A DNA stretch of 64,000 bases. Source: Cryptomeria japonica (Eukaryota > Streptophyta > Pinopsida > Cupressales > Cupressaceae). The notes under the pieces are model-generated. The model saw only the letters and a program-made list of their open reading frames with translations. It did not search any database and had not been told where the DNA came from. Location: assembly GCF_030272615.1 (NCBI RefSeq), contig NC_081414.1, positions 239,417,233-239,481,232 on the forward strand, written 5' to 3'. Positions within the stretch are counted from its first letter, which is position 1. Each line of letters starts with the position of its first letter. Both the position numbers and the translations under genes were made by a program. This document shows, in pieces, positions 34,901 to 47,867 of this stretch.

Positions 34901-36065
34901 TGTATATTGAACAACCAGATGGGTTTGCATTGTTAGAAGATAAGGATATGGTATGAAAATTGCATAAGACATTATATGGATTGAAGCAAGCACCAAGGGA
35001 ATGGTTTGAGAGACTTCATGCACATATGATAAAGATAGGATTTCAGATAACCAATGAGGACAACAATATTTATTTGAAGATTGAAGGAGAAAAGATATTG
35101 ATTACAGAAGTATTTGTTGATGACATCATATTTGGAGGAAATGATGATATGAGTATAGCTTTTGCAGATGAGATGAAGAAAGACTTTGAGATGTCTCTTA
35201 TAGGTGAGATAAAAAAATTCATTGGATTGTAGGTCCAATAGTTGAAACGTGGTATTTTTATCAGTCAGTCCAAGTATGTGAAGGAAGTGTTAAAGACCTT
35301 TGGAATGGAAGACTGTAAACCGCTTGGAACACCTATGGTTACCGGTTGCAAATTTTCAAATGAAGATGATTCACTCTCAGTAGATGAGAAGGAATACATA
35401 TCCATGATTGATAAATTGCATTATGTTGTTCACAGTAGACCGTATATTGCCCATGCAGTTGGTTTAGTAGCAAGATTTCAGAAGAGCCCTAAGGGGACAC
35501 ATATGATAGCAGTGAAGAGGATATTCAGATATCTTAGAGGGACAGTTGATTATGGATTATGGTATCCATACAGAGGCAAAAAAAAATTGCAGGTACTCAT
35601 TGATGCTGATTAGGCAAGGAATGTAGATGACCGTAAAAGAACAACCGATGGAGCATTTTTCGAGGTAGTAGACTGGTAGCTTGGACCAGTAAGAAATAGA
35701 CTTGTATATCTCAGTCTATAGCTGAAGTAGAATATGTGGCTACATCAATGAATTGTACACCATCTATATGGATGAGACATGTCTTCAAAGGATTCAAGTA
35801 GGATATGATAGAACCGGTGATCATAAATTGTGATAATACTAGTGCTATAAACATTTCAAAAAATCTGGTACTACATGCAAGGACTAAAAATATTGAGTTG
35901 AAGTATCACTTTCTGAGAGAAAGGGTGCAGGAAAAGAAAGTGAGATTGGAGCATGTATCAAGTAAGAATAAATTGGATGATATATTCACTAAGTCATTAC
36001 CTAAGGCTACCTTTGAAAATCTTAGAGGTAAGTTAGGGGTTATACCCCTACCCAAGGTCAACTAA
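31983..36065 (+). pseudogene. Ty1/copia gag-pol polyprotein, broken by stops and frameshifts
   Basis: The order is gag, protease, integrase, reverse transcriptase, RNase H, which is diagnostic of Ty1/copia. Gag starts at 31,983 (FTKYNYQIWSDIMK). The zinc knuckle at about 32,778 has its last Cys replaced by Tyr. The protease motif IDSGCSHHMT starts near 33,021. Integrase has HTDLCGPM, DDFSRMMWV, SDQGGEF and the TPQQNGIA region (33,580-33,900). Reverse transcriptase has YGLKQAPREW and the FVDD active site at 35,113-35,124. RNase H ends at 36,065 with the HVSSKNKLDDIFTK block. Frameshifts lie near 33,620 and 35,650. Stops at 33,225, 33,847, 34,411, 35,230, 35,239 and 35,697 are TAG where the family has Gln. 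The element is dead on its own. Confidence 0.95.
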
Positions 36066-36318
36066 GAAAATGTGGAAGCATCAATCTAGTGGACTCATTG
36101 AATATCTTGCACTGTGGATTGATGAGAAGTGGGCTACTCCTCAAGTAGAGCAGATGAGATGATGTAAGAAGATGCCTTTGCACCTATGGAATTGCTATCA
36201 AAGGGGGAGATAAAGAGAAAAGGAGAAGAACTTATGACCAGACAATGATGTACAATAGACATAACAGGTTTCATGATGAGATTTTGGTGTTACAGTTTTT
36301 GGTGTTACCATCAATGCC

Positions 36319-36330
36319 AAAGGGGGAGAA
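36319..36330 (+). promoter_or_regulatory. Polypurine tract of the copia element
   Basis: AAAGGGGGAGAA lies just before the 3' LTR, in the wider context AATGCCAAAGGGGGAGAATG. Very similar tracts occur in antisense at 48,979 and 49,126, linking that minus-strand element to the same broad copia group. Confidence 0.88.
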
Positions 36331-36338
36331 TGTTGGCA

Positions 36339-38042
36339 TGTTGGCATAACTAATGGAGATGATGGTGTACGAGTAAAGGACTGTTGGTGATGATATATCA
36401 ATGGACTGTTGGTGATTATATAATTATGATATGATTCTTGATGATCAGTTATTTATGTTGTCATTGATGGCAACCATGTGTGTTTATGTTTTTAAGTCTA
36501 TCAGTTAAGTCTAACCGGTAATAGATTGAAATAAATTAAGTTGGAAAGCAAAACTGCCAAGTGACAGTGAACCGGTAAGCAGGAACAGAGAAGGAGATGG
36601 TTGTGGTAGAGATCTATGTTGACTTAGGTGTTGTGGTTTGGAATGTGTGCTTATGTCATCATAAGGAGTCTATGATTGAACCGCATCATGTTTGGAGAAC
36701 TGAAAGTCTGTTTGTGAACCGATAACAAGATCGTTGACCAATGATGATTTATGGTTTGGCGGTGATTCTTTTCATGTTCATAAGTTGATGATGATGTGTT
36801 AGAATCCATGTGAAGAGATAAGATGTTCTTTTAGCACATATAAGGAGCGAATTTCTTAGGAAATAGTGAAGTGCTTAGCAGAATGTGTTAAGGGTTTCAT
36901 AGCTTATCAGGATCGATGTGTGGTGATGAGTTATGATCATTCAACGGCTGTAATTGTCTTGAAATTTGTTGTAATGATATGTATGATGATCTGTAATAAT
37001 TTGTAATGATCTGATATGATCTATGATGTAGATTCATTGTAGGTTAGGGTTATGTAACTGACCTAATTGTAAAGTCTATTTAGGTCAAGTTTCAGAAGGT
37101 TTATTGTGTCGGTGATTAGAGAAGTGTGTGTGTGTCGAACTAGATTGAGATGTCTGGATGAGAGAAGCAGATTGGAGCTGACAAGGATCTGTAATAGAAA
37201 TATATGAAGTGTTGAGTCCAAATCATTATCTATTGTTTCCTAATAGTTGCAGCAGCATTAAAATCCCTTAACTGAGTAGGTCCTAATAGGCCCAATCTTG
37301 TAAATCCCTTCACCGAGTGGCTCATTAATTTGGGTTTAAATCCTCCAACGACGTTACTCCTAATAGGGCAAATCTCCTAAGAGGGCTAAGTTGTAAAATC
37401 CCTTGACGGAGTGGCTCCTAACATGGTCTTCTCTTAACCGGGCATTGTTGTAAAGCTCCTAACCAAGCTAGGCTCCTAACAAGGTGCATTCTGAAAGAGT
37501 GCATATTTTGTGGGTTCTAATTCCCACCGTGGTTTTTCCCATTTGGGTTTCCACGTGAAAAATCCTTATGTTCATGTTGTGAATGGATTATTAAGTTATG
37601 CATTTGATGTGGAGTTATGCATTTGATGTGATGCATTTGTTGTGGAGTTATGCATTTGATGTAAAGCTCCTAACCAGGCTAGGCTCCTAACAAGGTGCAT
37701 TCTGAAAGAGTGCATATTTTGTGGGTTCTAATTCCCACCGTGGTTTTTCCCATTTGGGTTTCCACGTGAAAAATCATTGTGTTCATGTTGTGGATGGATT
37801 ATTAAGTTATGCATTTACTATATTTTCTTAATGATGAACACTTAAGTTGCTACCAGTAATGTTTTGGTAAATCTGATTTGGAGATTGTTTAATCAACTAC
37901 CGGTATTGGTTATGAACTATTTTGTGAAGTATTTCGTAGATTGGTAAAAAGTTGCAGTTTATCCTTATTATTGATTCAACCCCCCCCCCCCCCCAAACCC
38001 CCCCCCCACCCTCTTAGTAATAATCGGATCCTCACAATAACA
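36339..38042 (+). mobile_element. Copia 3' LTR
   Basis: It starts TGTTGGCATAAC (an extra TGTTGGCA precedes it at 36,331) and ends CTCACAATAACA. It is about 200 bp longer than the rejoined 5' LTR because of an internal duplication: 37,451-37,610 is repeated at 37,662-37,816, with short ATGCATTTGATGTG-like repeats between. A C-run interrupted by AAA occupies about 37,979-38,010, where the 5' LTR has a shorter C-rich run. Confidence 0.93.
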
Positions 38043-39582
38043 CCATTATTATAGAAAACCCAAAACCCATACTCCCTAATTCAGGGAATTTGCAGATCGA
38101 ATCCCAAAGTTAACCCTTCATGTACCCTTCATTGTGAGGTATAAAATTCCTTGGTTCAAAAGGTTTCCAAACCTTCAGGAAATGAGATTTGGTATACCCA
38201 TTTCGTGGTGGGGGAGCTAGTGTCACCATATCTCTGCAAATCCACTTTGTTTGAGGTATTTCTATTTATAGCAAAGGGCCTTAGTGAGTAGTATCCTCTT
38301 TCTATCCTAAGTTGCACATGCTTCCAAGTGCTTTCAACTCTTGAACCTAGTGATGTTAAATTTGGGCAAATTTAGGCCTCTTTCAGTCATAACTAATTTT
38401 ATTTTAGAGTCAAGCAAATCAAATAGCAGTTTCTCTCTGCTATGTTTTATGATTATTTCTAATTAACATTTTCAAATCAAAATCAAAATATTTTCTCAAA
38501 AATTTAAACATTCCAAACAACAAAACCTCGTTCCAAAATCCAAAACAGTGTCAAACATGGTAGTCTCACAACTTCAGAACATGGGCAATCTAATATGTTT
38601 CTTGACCTAGGTCTCATCTTAGAATATCTTTACATTAATGTCCCTATCCTAATTTCTAGGTTCATTTCCGCATCATATCAAATCACTGTATACTAGCTCT
38701 TTTGTAATTGTCACTATCCTAAGTTTTAGGTTCATTTCATATAATCTCAAAATCATCATCATTAGATTAGCTTTTGCATAGTTTTTTATTATCTTAAGTC
38801 ATAAGTTCATTTCCATATCATATCTTAAGTCATCTTAGGATAAGCATAATCATATTCCCTCTTGCACTTTAGGTTTATCTTTTGCATTATCCAAAAATCA
38901 TTTTAAAGTAATCTTTGCATAGTCTCCCATTCTCCTAAGTCACAAGATCATTATCATCTTAGCTTACATCATCTTCAAATTAGGACATTCATTAGTTAGA
39001 TCTAATATCTTTCATGTTGGTCCATTTTCATTTCCTCTAACACATGTCCATTTAAATCAAATATTCATTTCAACTCATCCACATATCACATTTAGATCAT
39101 AAATCATTTTTTTTTAAATCGCCAAAAAATCAAGTCTTAGATCAAACCTTATGTCATTGTCAGGAAGTCTACACATTATCGATAAATTTATCCACCATCA
39201 ATCATTATCAAGTCAGAACCCTAGCTCATTAGTCTAGCGACAAGCGAGACTTTCTCCTTAATCACTAGTTTGTCACTTTGTCATTCAAAGGTCTTTATCT
39301 CATAGCAATTTCCTAGGGTTATACCTTTTGACCTGTGATCTTAAAAGATTTTCCCCAGTCTCCAAAAATCCAAAAAAATATAGGTGCATTATCATCTTAA
39401 ATTTGCATTTGTTCATGTCTCTCCCAAAATTTTAAAACATAAAAAATATAGACTACATCCTTTAGTTGCATTTCATCTTGCATCAAGTATCTCACATTTT
39501 TCAAAAAAAAAAAGCATTCATATAGTTCAAAGCGCATATGGTTGAAACATGATCCCAAGTTTCCAGGAAGCAACAAGAATCA
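38043..39582 (+). mobile_element. Continuation of Tat-type LTR/leader after the copia insertion
   Basis: The text up to about 38,260 (CCCTAATTCAGGGAATTTGC, then GTGGGGGAGCTAGTGTCACC) resembles the 3' part of Tat-type LTRs as I remember them. The rest is AT-rich leader without open frames and runs into the gag start at 39,583. No clear primer-binding site could be identified. Confidence 0.4.
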
Positions 39583-42500
39583 ATGGAAGAGACACCATTG
39601 AGACAACCCTAATCTAATCTGACACAACAAGGTAATGTCATGCAACAGATTTTTAATCTAAACATGGGTCATGCCACGACTGCTTAACTGCCACATGATA
39701 TGACTCAATTAGGTTTAGGGCCAAATTCTCAATCAATAAAACTAGGAGATGTCAATATTCTGTTGACAACATCGATAAATTTTCCACCAAGTCTCAACTT
39801 AGGTCCATCAACTCAGGGATATGTCCAACAAGGATCATCATCAAGAGTAGAACCAATTTTTCAGCTTGCCTTTGGTTATGTTCAACCTGAGTCATTTGTG
39901 AATGTAAATGTGCAATCAGACACATCATCCAGTTCAGATTCTTTACAGGAGAGCCATTTCTCCTTAACCAATGTGTCTTAAAAACAAATTGAAAAATTCA
40001 TAAATGATCCCAAAAACGCTAAAAATTTGAACCAATTAATCTTCAAAGATCCAATGTGATACTTCAATCATCTTAAAGAGAAATTGGCCTCGGCTCCTGA
40101 ATATCAAGTCGTACTAGGTGAATCTAAGTTCCAACTTGGTATGCATGAACAAACACACCTCATCCAGTAGACCCTTCAAACAAATGTTGTCCCTCAATAG
40201 GAACAAACAAGTCAAATCCCAAGACCTATGATGACACAATAAACTACAAAGGCAACTTCAAGGAAGAAGCCTCTCAAGAAATTAACCTTATGAATTCCCT
40301 CAAAATATTCATTCAAAAATTTGACAACCCTTTGTTTATTACTGCATTGTTAGCACCCAGATTGACCCATATATGCTACCAATGTCATAAGTAATAACAA
40401 TAACACTAGCAAGAACTATTCAACCAAAGACATCAAATGTTCCTCAAGTAGGTCAACAACAACAAATAGCCCAATGCGTGTTTGCATATGCAATAGGATT
40501 GTCATAAATGCACCACCTTTGGATGAAAACATACAAACACAATAGAGTGCTTCCCTTTTGCAAGCAACCTCTTCAAAATCAACCACAAATGTCCAATTGG
40601 GCCAAATGCAAACACAATTCCACAAATCTAAACAATAAATTGTGACTCCACAAGTTGGCATACCCACTTCCACATTACGAATTAATACCAATACACAAGG
40701 ACAATCAAGCAATATCCTACCACAAGAAGGTGTAAACATGATATCACAAACCAAGCCTCCTAAACATCGAAAGCATAAAACTAAAGTATTTGATAACCTT
40801 CTTGAAAGATTAGGTTATGCACAACCAACCATTCAAGAACACCAACTTGCTACTCAATATCAACAACAAACGCATCCAACAATGCAAGAAGGCATCCAAT
40901 ATCAACCTCTAAAACCTTAGGTTTATCAACATGTTGGACCAACACCTCAAATGACACAACAACAACCCTTCATCCAACAATATCAACTAGATCCACAATT
41001 GCAACAAGCACAACAACAATATGCATCACAGTAGCAACAACAACATTTGTTGCAATACCAACAATAATATGCACTGCAATATCAACAAAAAACTCAACAA
41101 GTTCTTTGATTCCAACAACAAGCTGCTCAACTAGGGGCATAACAACAAATATCAACACTGCAGTTGCAACAACACAAGCGACAGCAAAATTGTCCTTAAC
41201 CAACAATGCAAGTCCAATAGCTAATCTGACAAACGAAACAAATTTCCCAAACACAATCTAATGTGCAATATCAACAATCAGGTCAGGCTATAGTTCAATA
41301 CTAGAAACCAAGTCAATTCATAATGAAATATCAACAACCACAACAAATAGACCAATATCAAAACACTTTAGCCATGAAATATGGTGATCCATACCAAGGC
41401 ATGTTAGCAGCAAGTACCCCATGATCAATGATACCTAAATATCAAGAGAAAAATCCATTTGGGGGAGTAGTTTATCGACAACAAGGTCATCTAGTAATGA
41501 ATTATGAACCTCTAAGACAAGGAACCTCATATATGATGACTCAATAGATTGAAAAACTGTCAAAACAAGTTGAAGCATTACAAACTAAAGGGATTAAAAG
41601 AAGCTACATGCAACAAGATCTATGTCCTAATTCTTATGATAAAATTTTGTATATGCCCCCTTTCCCCAAAAACTTCAATGTGTCCAAATTTGATAAGTAT
41701 AGAGGAAAGGAAGACCTCAAGGATCATATTTGACAATTCTACACATCTTGTATGGAGGTCTATTATGATGACACATATCTTATGCATCTATTCCTTCAAA
41801 GTCTTTCAGGACAAACCATAGACTGGTATGCACGATTACCCAATAATATAAAGTCATGGAATGAACTAGCTGAAAAATCATTTATCACTTTGCCTTCAAC
41901 ATCGATAATGAAGTAACCATGACAAATTTGTGCACACTAAGAAGAAGATATGGGAATCCTTCATAACATTCTTACAAAGATTGTAAAACTTAGTTAGTCT
42001 ATTTCCACTTGATATCCCTTAGGAACAACAAGTGAACCTATTCAATGAGAATCTAGTACCAAAATTGATGTACGAGTTGAAAATCAAAAGCCCTAGCACA
42101 ATCGATAAACTCGTTTTGAAAGGGACAAAAATTGAAAAGGCTCTTACAAATACAAAAAAGGATCATTAAGATTTATAAAGATAACAACAAAAATCCTAAC
42201 ACTTCAAACAATAAGAGAAAATTTTGGTGTAGAAACAAGAATGTTACCAACGATGGAGTTCTAGATGCAAGGACAATTACCAATGAACAGACTAAGATCA
42301 CTCTCAAAGGACCCGCATAGCCAAACACTCAAACAAATAGTCAAATCATCACAATGTGCCATTTCAATAGCCAACTCAATAACAAAACCAAGCAACAAAC
42401 ACCATGCAACAGAACCAACAACCTAAACCCCCTAGAACTAGAGACAGACCTCCTAGAAAATTCACACCATCACGAGATCCCATTGAATTTGTGTTGAAAC

Positions 42501-45500
42501 AACTACCTCACTCAAACCTTGTACAACTTCTTGAAATCATAAACCACCTTGTCATCAAACAAGGGTGGTGAAATGTAGTCAATATTGTTAGTACCCCTAC
42601 TTGATCATGGTAAGGGAAAATCCTATACTTCCACTTCTTAAGGGCAATGTCAATTATACCAATACTTCCCATTAGTACACAATCAATTATCTTTGAGTGT
42701 CAAATAGCCACATATCCACCATGAATGTCAAAGACCCACATTCCCAATGTGCAGTAACTACTTGATGATCCAAGATCATTTTTCTAGGAGCTCCTCCTAC
42801 ATCACAAGTAACCAATCAATACAACCTCCTTGATCATTTAGGCAAAACAGTCACGCAAATATTTATCCTTGATTTATTGTTCATATCTCCTACATACAGA
42901 GAAGTCCTAGATAAGGCCTTACAATAATCCACGGTTCCTACCGACATAAATGTTGACTAGTTCCAAGCTATGATAGGACTCATTGCTCCCACTCACCCTG
43001 TTACTTTTACTGAAAATAATATCCCTCATGACAAACCTAATTATAATGATCTATTGCATTTAGAATTCTTCATCCATAACTGCAACATTAGATAAGTCTT
43101 GATAGATGGCAGAGTAGGACTAAGCATTTGCACTTTGAGAGTTATCATAGCTCTCAGATATTCAAAAAATGACATAGATCCTTCAAAGAAAATAACCATC
43201 AAGCCATATGATGATGAAAAGCACCTTTCCAAAGGATTCATTACATTACCTATCCAAGCTGGACCTGTCATTGAGAGCAGATTGTTGTAAGTCTTGGACC
43301 TTTATCTTCCTCATAACATGATTCTAGGTTGTCCTTGGATACATGCCATGAAAGTAGTTCCATCCACCTATCATTTGTCCCAGAAATACCCTTACAATGG
43401 AACATAGATTACTATCCTTGGAGATCCAAATCCTTTTCAATTTTGTGCCAACCTAAAAGGGACTCTTCAATAGAAAGTGCCATTTAAGAGAGAATCTCCA
43501 TCATCCACTAACACTTCTCAATGTGTGGACCCTTAGACACTAGCTAAATTGTCCAAAGGAAAACTCAAGATTGGCCAAGGGTGTGGATAATACACTATGC
43601 CACAATAATTCCACATTGGGAAGCTACATGTTTTCCCAAAGTCCTATTTAAAACCCCATCCTCTATAGAAATAACCAAAGGTTGTTATCCAATATCAACC
43701 TCCTACCATATTTTCAAAATGGGAAGAACTCAACAAAGAAAAAATTGAAGAGGACTTGTCTAGTTGGCTTTACAAAGATGAGGAAGATAGACCATCTTTC
43801 CAATTACCTCTATAAATGTATGGGAAATGATTCACCATCATTCAAAAAAAAGGATACGATGGACAGAGTGGTCTTCACAGCTCATAGAAGCAAGGTGTCA
43901 TAGAGTTGATCCTATAAAAAGCACGACCTCAAAACATAAGACTAGGATTTGTACCATTACAGATTGGTCCCTTGAATGTTAAGTTAACCTTATGTAAAGA
44001 GAGTCATACTTTTGATAAAGAGACACCTAAGGAAAACCTTAACAAAATCGATTCCAATGAGTGGGAATGGGACTCTTATTCATCCAGCTCATATGCCCTA
44101 GATGATGTTTTCATTGATCTTGATGACCTTCCCCTTGAAGATAAATGTGTAAATACTCCTCCTATACAAACTTGTCCTAGAGCCTAGATTCACAAATTTT
44201 GGGATCCTAGCTCATCATCCAAAGGAAGCAGTACTAACAGTGCCTCCACAAATATCCATATCATGACCATAACCTTTGTTATGCCAAATTTGTATAATAA
44301 TGATGATACAATGCCCTTAGTTTACCCTGAACTTATCAATTGGGACCAACAAGGACCATCGAGCTTAGACTATTTCAAGAATGATGAAGCCATAGAAGAA
44401 TTCTTTGAGCTTCACAAAAGCATTTAAGCAAGAGATCACAAAGTAGATTTCACTATATCTCTAAATCCACAACATACTTTAGGGAGTCAACTTCATCTTC
44501 CAGACACCAAATAAAAAATGAAAAATGAAAAAAATGAGAAACATTTCTCTTGGTGAAAATAGTAAGGCATCTCTAGACATTGAAAAATTAAAAGTAAATG
44601 ACATATCCAAGGGTGAAAACCTCTCTAAGGTGCCCGAGAATGGAATAATAATGGATACACCCCTAGCAAGTCACGAAAAAACCTAGTTGTTAGTGGAAAT
44701 AACAAAAGAAAACAACTTGGGTACGCCTGATAACCCTAAGATCATTCATTTTGAAACTTCATTGTCAGAGAAAGAGAAAGCAAAATTTATCACATTATTC
44801 CTAAAAAAAAAAAAAAACACTTTGCATGGTCATATGAAAATATGCCAGGGCTCAATTTAGAATTGATCCTTTATCACTTACCACTATAGCCAGGTGTTAA
44901 ACCGGTCAAACAAAAGTTGATAAAAATGCATTAATAAATTGCATTACTAGACAAAGATGAGATTAAGAAATTGTTAGATGTGGGTTTCATTAGACTCATT
45001 GATTATGTAGAGTGGATTTCCAACTTAGTAGCAGTGAGCAAGCCCACTAGGGGCATAATAATATGAACATATTTCAAAGACTTGAATAAAGAATTTCCTA
45101 AAGATGACTTTCCTTTACCAAACATTGACATAATAGTGGACATGACAATTGGTTACAAAATGATGTCCTTAATAGATGGATTCTCCAGCTAAATCAGATT
45201 AGAAAAGCTCTTGAGGATCAGCATAAAATAACTTTCATGTGCACGTAGGAAACCTATTGTTGGAATGTAATTCCCTCCGGCCTTAAGAACACCAGAGTAA
45301 CGTATCAAAGAGAAATGACAACCATCTTCCATGATTTCATACACACATTGATGGAAGATTATATAGATGATATATTATGTAAACCAATCACTAGAGACAC
45401 TCATCTGAGTATCCTAACTTTAATCTTTGACATAATGGAAAAAATATAAGCTTCGCTTGAACCCTAAGAAATGTGTTTTTAGGGTTACATCAAGAAAAAA

Positions 45501-47150
45501 TTTAGGTTACATTTTTTCTCATCGTGTCATTGAAGTAGATCCAACAAAGGTAAAGGCTATAAAGGATATGCCTCCCCCTTCAAATCTAAAACAACTGAGA
45601 AGTCTTCAAGGTAAGTTTCAGTCTATTAGGAGATTCATAGCATAGTTGGATGACAAATGCCACCCCTTCCAACATTTGCCCCACAAGGGGATAAATTTCA
45701 AATGGAATGATTGGTGTCAGCAATCTTTCCAGCAATGAAAAAACTATCTGTTATCTCCACCAATCCTAATGCCTCCTAGTAAAGGCAAACCATTTATATT
45801 ATGCATCTCAGCAACAACAATAGCATTAGGGGCTCTCTTGGTGCAACATAATAAGGATGGAAAAGAGAGAGCTATATACTATGTTAGTCAAACTCTTGTT
45901 AGCTATGAATTTAATTACACCACCATTGAACAGGCATGCCTAGTAGTTTGCTTCGCTACCCAAAAGATTAGACATTACATGTTGAGTCACAATACATCGC
46001 TCATAGCAAAGATAGATCAGTTAGTACCTAAAAAATAGAGAAATTCTCACTGGACGCCTTACTAAACGGGTGATGATATTAAGTGATTTTGATATGTAGT
46101 ATGTGGAGTGCAAAGCTATAAAAGGACAAGTAATAGCAGATCAACTTGCAGAAGCTCCTATCCAAGACGATCACCCACTGCTATTCAATTTTCTAGATGA
46201 GTTGATATTCAATATTACACCTTCCACTAAATGGCAACTATAATTTGATGGCTCACACACTAGACATGGCTCGAGGATAGGTATTTTACTTTTGACTCTG
46301 CAAGGAGATGCAATCCCAAAATCATATAGGATCACTTTTCATGAGTGCACAAATAACATTGTCAAATATGAAGCCTTAGTCATAGGGCTAAGAGTTGCAG
46401 TGCAATGGGATATCAAGAATCTTCAAATGTATGGTGATTCTCAATTGGTCATCCGACAAGAAAATAGTGATTATGAAACTAAAGATGAGAAACTGATCCC
46501 CTACAAAAAGTTGGTCAACTTCTACAAAGATAGGTTCATTACAATCACATTCAATCAAGTGCCATGAATACAAAACAACCCAACAGATGCCATGGCCACT
46601 TTTGTGTCCATGCTTGATATCCTACAAAATGTTGATAAGTGTGAGTTCTTAGTGGAACAACTGTTCATTCCTACTTTTGAGATTCCATAATATGAGCTCA
46701 TGTGTGAGATTGTTAGTCCCAATTCCCCTTGGTACCAAGATATATATAATTACCTAAAGTCCCAAACCTGATATCCCAACGTGTCAAATAACCAATGTTG
46801 TTCCTTTATCTTTCAAGCCTCTAGATATATTATCATCGGTGACACTCTTTACTGTCGTTATTTCGACTTAACCCTCCGCAGGTGTCTTAAGTCAGAAGAA
46901 GAACAAACCATTTTACACTAGGTTCATGATGGTATTTGCGGGGGTCATTTCAATGGTTTAATTCTAGCAAAGAAACTAACCAAGGATATATGCTACTAGC
47001 CTACAATGGAAGAAGAGGCCCACAATTTTGCAAAGAAGTGCTACAAGTGTCAAATGCATGGAGACCTAATTCTTGCATTGATGCAATAACTCCAACCGAT
47101 CATATCTCCATGGCCCTTTTCTCCTCCACCAATGGTCATAAGTTCATGTA
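39583..47150 (+). pseudogene. Tat-type Ty3 gag-pol with a second RNase H, degenerate and truncated in integrase
   Basis: The first ATG is at 39,583. Gag begins with a long Gln-rich region (40,640-41,500) and has the FDKYRGKEDLKDHI and WYARLP core near 41,690-41,840. The protease end (ILGCPWIHAMKVVPSTYH) lies near 43,320. Reverse transcriptase covers about 44,930-45,650 with a YIDD active site at 45,360-45,371. The first RNase H region (FILCISATTIALGALLVQH) is near 45,790-46,000. A second RNase H region (FDGSHTRHGS, then YEALVIGLRVA and YGDSQLVI) lies at 46,243-46,450. The integrase zinc module (HFNGLILAKKL, CYKCQMHGD) is at 46,919-47,065. The two RNase H regions are characteristic of the Tat/Ogre branch. 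Dozens of stops are present, many TAA or TAG in the Gln-rich part. Integrase stops within NGHKFM near 47,150; its catalytic core is missing. Confidence 0.85.
40825..41380 (+). repeat. CAA/CAG-rich low-complexity tract in gag
   Basis: The plus strand is dominated by CAACAACAA-type words encoding poly-Gln with Tyr and Thr. Interruptions such as CAATAATAT and CAGTAGCAA replace Gln codons by stops. The minus-strand open frame at 40,970-41,254 (Val-rich) is a reflection of this composition and not a gene. Confidence 0.85.
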
Positions 47151-47273
47151 GACTCCCGAACTCAATGGTGATGTCATATTTGATGTAGGACACTCCCAAT
47201 TGACACTTCTCCTCAGATCTAAATCTCAAATGGACCAAGATCTGTCCAAAATGTCTACCCAATGGAGCCCCAA
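47151..47273 (-). mobile_element. Leader of a minus-strand LTR element, abutting the broken integrase
   Basis: On the minus strand this follows directly after the primer-binding site at 47,274-47,287, so it is the start of that element's internal region. Its continuation is missing: at about 47,150 the sequence becomes plus-strand Tat integrase. No target-site duplication is visible at the junction. Confidence 0.55.
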
Positions 47274-47287
47274 TGGCTCTGATACCA
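47274..47287 (-). promoter_or_regulatory. Primer-binding site of the minus-strand element
   Basis: The minus strand reads TGGTATCAGAGCCA, complementary to initiator Met tRNA. It starts exactly at the end of the LTR (CTTACA on the minus strand). Confidence 0.88.
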
Positions 47288-47726
47288 TGTAAGAATTTTC
47301 CAATAATAACCAAGATCTAGGGCCTAATGAATAGCACGATACAAGATAGACAAAAATAGACAAGAACAAATTATATTCTCATCAAGATGAAAAAAATTGT
47401 CAAATAGATAAACCATACAATGGACATGAGCCTTCTTATAAAGGAAAGGCCATAGGGAAATGAGAGCACACAATCATAACATGTGGCCCAATGAGATACA
47501 AGGGTAGGTAGGGGTCGGTAGGAGAAATAATAGAATATTCCACTAAAGGTGGATAACCCACCGAAGGTGGAATGTGACAACAAGATATCACCACAAAAGG
47601 TGGAAATTCTCCTACAACCATCTTCCCTAGATGCACACTTTCCGAAATTTCTCATATGAAAACTATAATGAAATACATTACCCTAAGTCAACTTAATTAA
47701 AGTGTAATTATGAGACATAATTTACA
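47288..47726 (-). mobile_element. LTR (439 bp) of a minus-strand element
   Basis: The plus strand begins TGTAAGAATT and ends CATAATTTACA, giving TGTAA/TTACA inverted ends. The minus strand carries a TATAAG box (about 47,436-47,441). Because the primer-binding site adjoins its left end, this is the 5' LTR of an element pointing left, of which only about 120 bp of interior survives. Three GGTGGA-containing short repeats (AAAGGTGGA, GAAGGTGGA, AAAGGTGGA) lie at about 47,545-47,602. Confidence 0.8.
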
Positions 47727-47867
47727 CCAACACCTATGAATTATTATTCCTCTTCCTTTCTTTTGGTTACTGATGTTATTTTTGTTCAAGATATCCTCTT
47801 GGAGGTATATGTCTTTGAGAAAATATCTCTTCCTCCTTCTTGTATCCCTCAAAAGGATACCTTTACA

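Larger units (their letters stand above)
24461..38042 (+). mobile_element. Ty1/copia retrotransposon with a nested insertion in its 5' LTR
   Basis: The 5' LTR is 24,461-24,774 plus 30,727-31,914 and the 3' LTR is 36,339-38,042. Both start TGTT(A/G)GCATAAC and end CACAATAACA. The flanks read CTATT (24,456-24,460) and CCATT (38,043-38,047), a 5-bp target duplication with one change. Internal parts in order are the primer-binding site (31,917), gag-pol (31,983-36,065) and the polypurine tract (36,319-36,330). The element sits within the 5' non-coding part of a Tat-type Ty3 element. The 5' LTR is split by a 5,947-bp insertion at a TGCTT target. Confidence 0.9.

Noticed and set aside
40970-41254. 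Val-rich minus-strand protein
   Set aside because: It is the complement of the CAA-rich gag tract.
47050-47313. Minus-strand ORF of 87 codons
   Set aside because: It runs from the LTR through the primer-binding site into the leader and then into antisense integrase, so it cannot be a real gene.
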